A stretch of 64,000 nt of DNA, from assembly GCA_017439715.1 (NCBI GenBank), contig JAFSIR010000037.1:1-64000 (forward strand), given 5' to 3'. The number at the start of each line of letters is the position of its first letter. Position 1 is the stretch's first letter. Made by a program: the position numbers and the translations under genes. Shown one piece after another: positions 58,668 to 64,000 of the stretch. The notes under the pieces are model-generated. The model searched no databases. It saw nothing but the letters and a program-made list of their open reading frames with translations, and was not told the origin of the DNA. The DNA is from Clostridia bacterium (lineage in GTDB: Bacteria > Bacillota > Clostridia > Christensenellales > QAND01).

Positions 58668-59162
58668 ATGGATGAACTGCAGAAAACTATTTTGGATCAT
58701 TTGGAGCAAGAGGCCCGGGTCAGCAATGCTGAGCTTGCCGTGATGCTGGGCACAAGCGAACAAAACGTTTCGCAGGCGATTGCGGGGCTGGAGCGCGATG
58801 GTGTGATCCTTAAATACACAGCGGTGATCGATGAGGAGAAGCTGGACAACCATGATCGTGTGCAGGCGCTGATCGAAGTGAGAATCACGCCGCAGCGCGA
58901 CCGCGGGTTTGACGGCATTGCCGAGCGGATTGCCCGATACGAAGAAGTGCAAACAGTGTATCTGTCCAGCGGCAGCTATGATCTGATGGTGGTCATGCAG
59001 GGGCGCAGCATGCGCGATATTGCGCAGTTTGTGTCATCGCGGCTGAGCACGATCGACGGAGTTTTGAGCACGGCTACGCATTTTGTGCTTAAAAAATATA
59101 AGGATCAGGGCGTTTGTTACGGCCAGACGAGCGAAGACACGCGCCTGAAGGTGACACCATGA
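58668..59162 (+). CDS. Lrp/AsnC family transcription regulator
   Basis: 164 residues. Winged helix-turn-helix (residues 3-60; VSNAELAVMLGTSEQNVSQAI, then GVILKYTAVIDEEKL) and an effector-binding RAM domain (about 65-145; YLSSGSYDLMVVMQGRSM). Such proteins sense amino acids. It overlaps the aminotransferase gene by ATGA, which suggests that it controls or senses the product of that enzyme. Confidence 0.92.
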   Translation: MDELQKTILDHLEQEARVSNAELAVMLGTSEQNVSQAIAGLERDGVILKYTAVIDEEKLDNHDRVQALIEVRITPQRDRGFDGIAERIARYEEVQTVYLSSGSYDLMVVMQGRSMRDIAQFVSSRLSTIDGVLSTATHFVLKKYKDQGVCYGQTSEDTRLKVTP

Positions 59163-60331
59163 AGCCCGCTGATAGGGTGGCCCGCCATGTAGCGGCGCTG
59201 CCGCCGTCCGGGATCCGCGTGTTTTTTGATATCGTGTCTGACATGAAGGATGCGGTTTCGCTCTCCGTGGGCGAGCCGGATTTTCCCACGCCGTGGAACA
59301 TTTCCGAAAGCGCGATTTACGCCATTGAGCGCGGGCACACGCATTACACTTCCAATGCAGGCATTTTGCCGCTCAGGGAAAAGATCTGTGAGTATTACAA
59401 GGTGCGGTATAACGTTTCCTATCAGCCGGAGGAAGCGATCGTAACCGTGGGCGCGAGCGAAGGGATAGACCTTGCCCTGCGCGCGCTGATCGACCCGGGC
59501 GATGAGGTGATCGTGCCGGCGCCGAGCTATGTTTCTTACGCGCCGGGCGTGGTGCTGGCCGGCGGCGTGCCTGTTTCCGCGGTGGTTTCAACGGAAAACG
59601 CGTGCAAACTAACGCCGGATGCGCTCAAAAAACTGATCACACCGCGCACCAAGGCCATGATTTTGCCGTATCCAAACAACCCGACGGGCGCGATTCTGAC
59701 GGAAGAAGAACTCAAGGCCCTGGCCGAAGTGCTGCTGGAGAGCAATGTGATCGTGATTTCGGATGAAATTTATAGCGAGCTTACCTATGGAAAGCGGCAT
59801 GTGTCAATCGCATCCATACCCGGCATGCGAGAACGCACGATTGTGCTGAACGGTTTCAGCAAGGCTTTCAGCATGACCGGCTGGCGCCTGGGCTATATCC
59901 TGGCCCCGCAGGCACTGATCACGCCCATGCTGCGCATCCATCAGTATGTGATCATGTGTGCTTCCACCATGAGCCAATATGCCGGGCTGGAAGCGCTGCG
60001 CAGCGGACTGGAAGAAAATTTTGCCACGGTTGAAAAAATGGTGGCGGAATATAACAAGCGCCGCCGCGTGATTGTAGACGGGCTGCGCAAGATTGGGCTG
60101 CCCTGTTTTGAGCCGGAAGGCGCGTTTTATGCGTTTCCGAACATTGGGGCAACGGGGCTGAGCAGCGAAGAATTCTGCACAAGGCTGCTGCGCGAGCAGA
60201 AGATTGCCATTGTGCCGGGCACGGCGTTTGGCCAAAGCGGCGAGGGGTATGCCCGCATTTCGTATGCAGCCAGCATGGACAATATCCGGTTTGCGCTAAA
60301 AGGCATCGAAGCATTTGTTCAATCTTTATAA
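59159..60331 (+). CDS. PLP-dependent aminotransferase, class I
   Basis: 390 residues. The PLP lysine is K235 in SKAFSMTGWRLGY; also PYPNNPTGAIL with the substrate Asn, SDEIYSELTYG with the PLP Asp, and RISYA with the carboxylate Arg. It belongs to the aspartate/aromatic aminotransferase branch (fold type I). ATG 59159 overlaps the regulator stop by 4 nt. The substrate is uncertain. The first HAD gene follows 15 nt downstream. Confidence 0.93.
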   Translation: MKPADRVARHVAALPPSGIRVFFDIVSDMKDAVSLSVGEPDFPTPWNISESAIYAIERGHTHYTSNAGILPLREKICEYYKVRYNVSYQPEEAIVTVGASEGIDLALRALIDPGDEVIVPAPSYVSYAPGVVLAGGVPVSAVVSTENACKLTPDALKKLITPRTKAMILPYPNNPTGAILTEEELKALAEVLLESNVIVISDEIYSELTYGKRHVSIASIPGMRERTIVLNGFSKAFSMTGWRLGYILAPQALITPMLRIHQYVIMCASTMSQYAGLEALRSGLEENFATVEKMVAEYNKRRRVIVDGLRKIGLPCFEPEGAFYAFPNIGATGLSSEEFCTRLLREQKIAIVPGTAFGQSGEGYARISYAASMDNIRFALKGIEAFVQSL

Positions 60332-60346
60332 AGGGAGAGGCTAAGA

Positions 60347-61177
60347 ATGGCACAGATCCGATTGGTGGGTATTGATCTTGACGGCACGTTTTTGGCGCCG
60401 AACGGGAAACCGTCTGCGGCATCGCTTAAAGCGGTGAGCGATTGCAAAAAAGCAGGCATCCCTGTATGTATTTGCACGGGGCGGTCGCTTGGACAGATAC
60501 AGGATATTTTGGCGTTTAACGCCGAGGTGGACGAGCTGTGCGTTGTAACCAACGGCGCCTCCATCATCAACTGGCGCACGGAGGAATATGTGTTGCATCG
60601 CCGGTTGGATCCTGAGCTGGTGGAGCCTATGCTGCGCGCGCTGATGGCGGACTGCCAGTCGGTGCCGGGCCGGCATTTCTTTGTGTCCGGGATGTTCAAA
60701 ACACATGTGCTGCGCGCCTGTGCCAACCCGAACCAGCTCAGCGCGTGGGAAACCATGCCGGGCCGTGTGATCCATGAAACGATTGAGGAAATGATCGAGG
60801 CGTCCGCACTTGATATTCAGCGGATCGACTATTCCGTTCCGTTCACGGACGGGCCACGGGTGCAGGAGCTTCTGATGCCCATTGTGCCGCTGGATATCAC
60901 AACAGGCGACCCGCGGCGGTTGGAACTGGTGCCGAAAGGGATCAACAAGGGCGAGGGGCTGATGCATCTGGCGGAGCATTTCGGCGTGCCGCAGGAGAGC
61001 GTGATGGCCATTGGCGATGGCTGGAATGACGACAGCATGATCCGTTGGGCAGGGCTTGGCGTGGCAATGGGCAATGCAGTGCCCAGCCTGAAAGCGCTGG
61101 CAGACGTAATCTGCCAAACAAATGAGGAAGACGGCTTTGCAAAAGCCATTGAGGAATATGTGTTATGCAGGAAATAA
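60347..61177 (+). CDS. HAD phosphatase, Cof/IIB type (array member 1)
   Basis: 276 residues. Motif I DLDGTFL (nucleophile D10), motif II CTGRS, motif III Lys in ELVPKGINKGEGL, motif IV GDGWNDDSM: a complete HAD active site with a IIB cap between motifs II and III. Such enzymes dephosphorylate sugar phosphates, nucleotides or PLP. It lies 15 nt after the aminotransferase gene. It shares the stretch NWRTEEYVLHRRLDPELV almost word for word with member 2, so these two arose by a recent duplication. Its stop overlaps the next start by 13 nt. Confidence 0.93.
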   Translation: MAQIRLVGIDLDGTFLAPNGKPSAASLKAVSDCKKAGIPVCICTGRSLGQIQDILAFNAEVDELCVVTNGASIINWRTEEYVLHRRLDPELVEPMLRALMADCQSVPGRHFFVSGMFKTHVLRACANPNQLSAWETMPGRVIHETIEEMIEASALDIQRIDYSVPFTDGPRVQELLMPIVPLDITTGDPRRLELVPKGINKGEGLMHLAEHFGVPQESVMAIGDGWNDDSMIRWAGLGVAMGNAVPSLKALADVICQTNEEDGFAKAIEEYVLCRK

Positions 61178-62013
61178 AGCTGATAGCAACGGATCTTGAC
61201 GGAACGTTCTTGCAGGAAAACGGCATGCCCTCCCGGGAAGCGGTGGAGGCTGTGCGCGCATGCCGCGATAAAGGCATCCGCGTTTGTGTGTGCACGGGGC
61301 GCAGCTATGCCGAGGTGGTGGATATCTGCCGCGCCGGCGAGGTGGATGATCTTGCGGTGCTCACAAACGGGTTGTCCATCATCAACTGGCGCACCAAGGA
61401 ATATATGCTGGAGCGGCGGCTGGACCCCAAAATGGCAAAGCCCACGCTGGAAGCGCTGGTGGAAGACTGCCGCCGCCATCCGGGCAGCCATTTGGGCGTA
61501 ACATGCATGTTTTCTTCGCATATTTGCCGAGAGGTTTCCAACCCCGTGCAGCTGCACGCCTGGGAAACGAGAACGCTGTGGCGCTGGCAGAACACGCAGA
61601 TGCATGAAACGATCGGGGAATGGATCGACGCGTGCGGGCACGATGCACAGCGCATCAATTACTCGCTGGATTGCTATGAAGAAGGGGCGCGCGTCAAGGC
61701 GCTGCTGGCGCCGTATGCCGATGTGTCCATCACAACGGGCGGGCTGGGCCGAATGGAAATCGTGCCGGGAAAAGACGTGTCAAAATCCGATTCACTGCAG
61801 CGGCTGATTGACAAGCTGGGCATTGCGCGGGAGAACGTGATGGCCATTGGCGACAATGTTAACGATACCGACATGCTTGCCTGGGCGGGCTTTAGCGTGG
61901 CCATGGGGAACGCGGTGCCAAAAACACTTGAAGTGGCCGATTGTGTGACGGACCGGGTGGAAAACGAGGGTTTTGCCAAGGCGATCTACCACTACGTTTT
62001 AAAAAACAGATAA
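61165..62013 (+). CDS. HAD phosphatase, Cof/IIB type (array member 2)
   Basis: 282 residues. Motif I DLDGTFL, motif II CTGRS, motif III Lys in PGKDVSKSDSLQRL, motif IV GDNVNDTDM, all intact. Compare NWRTKEYMLERRLDPKMA with member 1. It starts within the end of member 1, so both are made from one message. Confidence 0.93.
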   Translation: MQEIKLIATDLDGTFLQENGMPSREAVEAVRACRDKGIRVCVCTGRSYAEVVDICRAGEVDDLAVLTNGLSIINWRTKEYMLERRLDPKMAKPTLEALVEDCRRHPGSHLGVTCMFSSHICREVSNPVQLHAWETRTLWRWQNTQMHETIGEWIDACGHDAQRINYSLDCYEEGARVKALLAPYADVSITTGGLGRMEIVPGKDVSKSDSLQRLIDKLGIARENVMAIGDNVNDTDMLAWAGFSVAMGNAVPKTLEVADCVTDRVENEGFAKAIYHYVLKNR

Positions 62014-62032
62014 GAATATCTTAACTCAAGAC

Positions 62033-62061
62033 TTGCCCATCCAAGTGGAATAGGGTATACT
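62033..62061 (+). promoter_or_regulatory. Promoter of HAD array member 3
   Basis: TTGCCC (62033-62038), 17-bp spacer, TATACT (62056-62061). A perfect 12-bp palindrome ACTATATATAGT (62059-62070) overlaps the -10 and the likely start point. Confidence 0.65.
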
Positions 62062-62098
62062 ATATATAGTGTATTTCAACGGTGGGGGATAGTCTTTT

Positions 62099-62956
62099 AT
62101 GGCGGATGTACGGCTGGTCGTAGTCGATCTTGACACTGCGTTCCTGACGGGACACAGCGATACACATCCAGAAAATCTTCGTGCGATGCGGGAAGCCCAG
62201 CAGCGCGGCATTTCTGTCTGCGTAAGCACGAACAGAGGCTGGAGCGCCGCCCGATACATAGTGCACAAATGCGGGTTTATGCCCTTTGCCATCACGTCCG
62301 GCGGGGCGGCGGTGATCGACCTTGAAACGGATGAACCGGTGCTGCGGCGCACCATGGTGGCAACGGCTGTGCTGCCGCTACTGTATTCCGCCTGGGTCAC
62401 GGGCGTGCAAACGTCTTATGTGCATTCCACCGGGTTTACGGCCGGATTTGGCCGCGGCGTGGAAGATCGGGTGCTGCGCACGGATATCCGCAACGCGGTG
62501 ATCCCCCGGGAAGACTGGGAAGAGTTCCGCGCGTATACGGATTTTCTCCGGTATTTCCGCGCGGTGCGCGGGCGGACGGAGCTGGCCCTGATGACCGGGC
62601 TGGCCGAACAGGGCGGTGAGCTGCCGGAGAAAATGGCCCAGATCGTTGACAAGCTGGATGCGTTCAATCTCAGCCATCCCAATGGAGACGAGGTGGCGGT
62701 GGTCAGCAAGCGTGTGAGCAAACTGAACGCGCTGGAAGCTATCTGCCGGCACGAAGGGATCGATCGGCGGAACGTGCTTGTCATCGGCGGGCAGGAAAAC
62801 GATATTCCCATGCTGGAATGGGCAGGGGAAGGCGTTGCCATTGGCGATGCTGAGGAATGCGTGTGCCAGGCGGCAGACCGCGTGACGGTGGTGAGCCGTG
62901 ATGCAGGCGTTGCCAAGGCAATTTATGAGTCTGCCTTGGGCTATGTGTTTGATTAA
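62099..62956 (+). CDS. Degenerate HAD-fold protein (array member 3)
   Basis: 285 residues, clearly a HAD IIB relative, but with altered active-site motifs. Motif I is DLDTAFL in place of DLDGTFL (both Asp kept); motif II is STNRG; motif III still has Lys (SKLNAL); motif IV is GGQENDIPM, where the first Asp of GDxxND is lost. Mg binding and so catalysis may be weak or absent. It has its own promoter and a terminator, unlike members 1 and 2. GGGGGA lies upstream of the ATG. Confidence 0.88.
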   Translation: MADVRLVVVDLDTAFLTGHSDTHPENLRAMREAQQRGISVCVSTNRGWSAARYIVHKCGFMPFAITSGGAAVIDLETDEPVLRRTMVATAVLPLLYSAWVTGVQTSYVHSTGFTAGFGRGVEDRVLRTDIRNAVIPREDWEEFRAYTDFLRYFRAVRGRTELALMTGLAEQGGELPEKMAQIVDKLDAFNLSHPNGDEVAVVSKRVSKLNALEAICRHEGIDRRNVLVIGGQENDIPMLEWAGEGVAIGDAEECVCQAADRVTVVSRDAGVAKAIYESALGYVFD

Positions 62957-62989
62957 AAAACCGACGAGGGGTGCTTCGCCGGTTTTTTT
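62954..62989 (+). terminator. Intrinsic terminator after array member 3
   Basis: AAAAAACCG-A-CGA / TCG-C-CGGTTTTTTT, one mismatch in the stem. Confidence 0.75.
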
Positions 62990-63056
62990 GGTAGGGGACA
63001 GTGAGCCCCTTTGTTTTTTCTTAAAAATGGATTAAATTCTTATAGGGGGAAGCTTT

Positions 63057-63902
63057 ATGCCAAAAATCAAGATGATCGTGACGGACCTGGACGGTACGTA
63101 TCTCAACGATGGGATTGCCAGTAAAGAAAACGTGCGTTCGGTGCGCTTGGCGCAGGAGCGCGGCATCAAAGTGATGGCGTGCACAGGGCGCACATGGTCA
63201 ATGTGCCGCGGCACGGTGCCCAAGCTGGGGTTTGATGAACTGACGGTTACCAGCGCGGGGGCGGCCATCTGCAACAGCGTAACCGGGGAACCCTGGTATC
63301 GGCTGCCGTTGAAGGATGAATGGCTGGAGCCGTTGTTTGACGCGGCATGGGCGTCCGGCTGTGCGTTTGATGTGTATTGCGGGCCATATATCCACACATA
63401 TGCGCCGCGCCGTTCTTGGTGGACGAGGCGGAGCGAGCAGCGCTCCGCTGCCCTGCCTGAGCAGGACAAAACGTTGTTCCGCGAGTTTGCGGACAAGGAA
63501 AGCTGGCTTGAGGGCACGCGCGGAGTAGCGGAGCTGTTCCGCGTGGAAGTGGAGCCCGGCGGCGCGTATCCGCCCGAGATGGTAAAAGCCGTGGCAAAGC
63601 ACGGCATGGGCAATAACCTGTCCATGAGCTTTAAAGATCATTGGGATCTGACGCATCCCGAGGCAGACAAAGGCAAAGCCATCCTGATCGTGTGTGAACA
63701 TTACGGCATTGCGCCTGATGAGATGCTGGCCCTGGGCGACAGCAACAACGATTCGAGTATGCTAAAAGTGGCGGGGATCAGCGCTGTGATGGGCGACGGG
63801 GCAGAAGACGTAAAACAATTGGCCACCGTTGTGACGCCCACCTGCGCGGAGAACGGGTTTGCCTGGGCTGTGCATAAATTTGCATTGGGGGATACACTGT
63901 GA
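63057..63902 (+). CDS. HAD phosphatase, Cof/IIB type (array member 4)
   Basis: 281 residues. Motif I DLDGTYL, motif II CTGRT, motif III Lys in EADKGKAIL, motif IV GDSNNDSSM, complete. The cap has an Arg/Trp-rich piece (RRSWWTRRSEQR) absent from the other members. GGGGGAAG before the ATG. Its stop overlaps the next start (GTGA). Confidence 0.92.
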   Translation: MPKIKMIVTDLDGTYLNDGIASKENVRSVRLAQERGIKVMACTGRTWSMCRGTVPKLGFDELTVTSAGAAICNSVTGEPWYRLPLKDEWLEPLFDAAWASGCAFDVYCGPYIHTYAPRRSWWTRRSEQRSAALPEQDKTLFREFADKESWLEGTRGVAELFRVEVEPGGAYPPEMVKAVAKHGMGNNLSMSFKDHWDLTHPEADKGKAILIVCEHYGIAPDEMLALGDSNNDSSMLKVAGISAVMGDGAEDVKQLATVVTPTCAENGFAWAVHKFALGDTL

Positions 63903-64000
63903 AAAACGTTCGGTTGATCGTAACGGACATGGACGGCTCTTTTGTGATCGATAAAGAGCGGATATGCCCGGAAAACATAGAGGCTGTGGCGGCGGCGCGT
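63899..64000 (+). CDS. HAD phosphatase (array member 5), cut by the window end
   Basis: Only 34 residues are inside the window, from GTG 63899. Motif I DMDGSF and the following IDKERICPENIEAV match the start of the other members. Translationally coupled to member 4. Confidence 0.8.
   Translation, partial: MKNVRLIVTDMDGSFVIDKERICPENIEAVAAAR

Overview
The window is a continuous, gene-dense chromosomal segment of a Gram-positive anaerobe, most likely a member of the Clostridia (Bacillota). The evidence is the order spoVT - yabM-like flippase - yabN/mazG - hup - rqcP, the order rpoBC - str - S10 - spc - alpha - ecfAAT - truA - rplM-rpsI, the zinc-type S14, a Rex redox repressor, VanW proteins, and strong AGGAGG ribosome binding sites. 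SpoVT points to an endospore-forming lineage. No species can be named from the sequence. No rRNA, tRNA, IS element, prophage or CRISPR array was seen. No gap between genes exceeds 300 bases.

Layout. 1-4.0 kb: the 3' part of a secreted parvulin foldase, a short-chain dehydrogenase (SDR) under a probable Rex operator, a DUF6512 membrane protein, and a decayed M20 peptidase on the minus strand. 4.1-13.3 kb: spoVT, a lipid flippase, mazG, HU, rqcP, ispF, an anchored beta-propeller protein, radA, a CarD-type regulator and a YacL-type PIN/TRAM protein. 13.4-45.2 kb: rpoB-rpoC, a Cys-rich membrane protein, rpsL-rpsG-fusA, the S10/spc/alpha ribosomal superoperon with secY, adk, map, a KOW protein and infA, then rpoA-rplQ, ecfA1-ecfA2-ecfT, truA and rplM-rpsI. 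45.5-50.8 kb: trxB, glmM, an IMP dehydrogenase and an MFS transporter. 50.8-53.1 kb, minus strand: an ECF S component with a fused kinase, a DUF378 protein and a small unknown gene. 53.2-60.3 kb: a solitary DNA methyltransferase, rex, two VanW genes and an Lrp regulator overlapping its aminotransferase. 60.3-64 kb: five consecutive HAD phosphatase genes, the last cut by the window edge.

How the parts fit. The central 30 kb makes RNA polymerase, ribosomal proteins, EF-G and the Sec channel, in units that start at strong sigma-A promoters followed by long, hairpin-rich leaders. The general EcfAAT module could power the S component 9 kb away. Rex is encoded here, and a near-consensus clostridial Rex site lies before the SDR gene, which suggests a local redox circuit.

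Most notable: the Rex site; a well-folded leader before rpoB; the 5' leader of the ECF S/kinase pair; a five-gene HAD array with one degenerate member; a parvulin domain interrupted by a coiled coil; a methyltransferase with a DPPL motif; and departures from the usual gene order (no disA, tuf, rplKAJL or L7Ae-like gene at their common positions).
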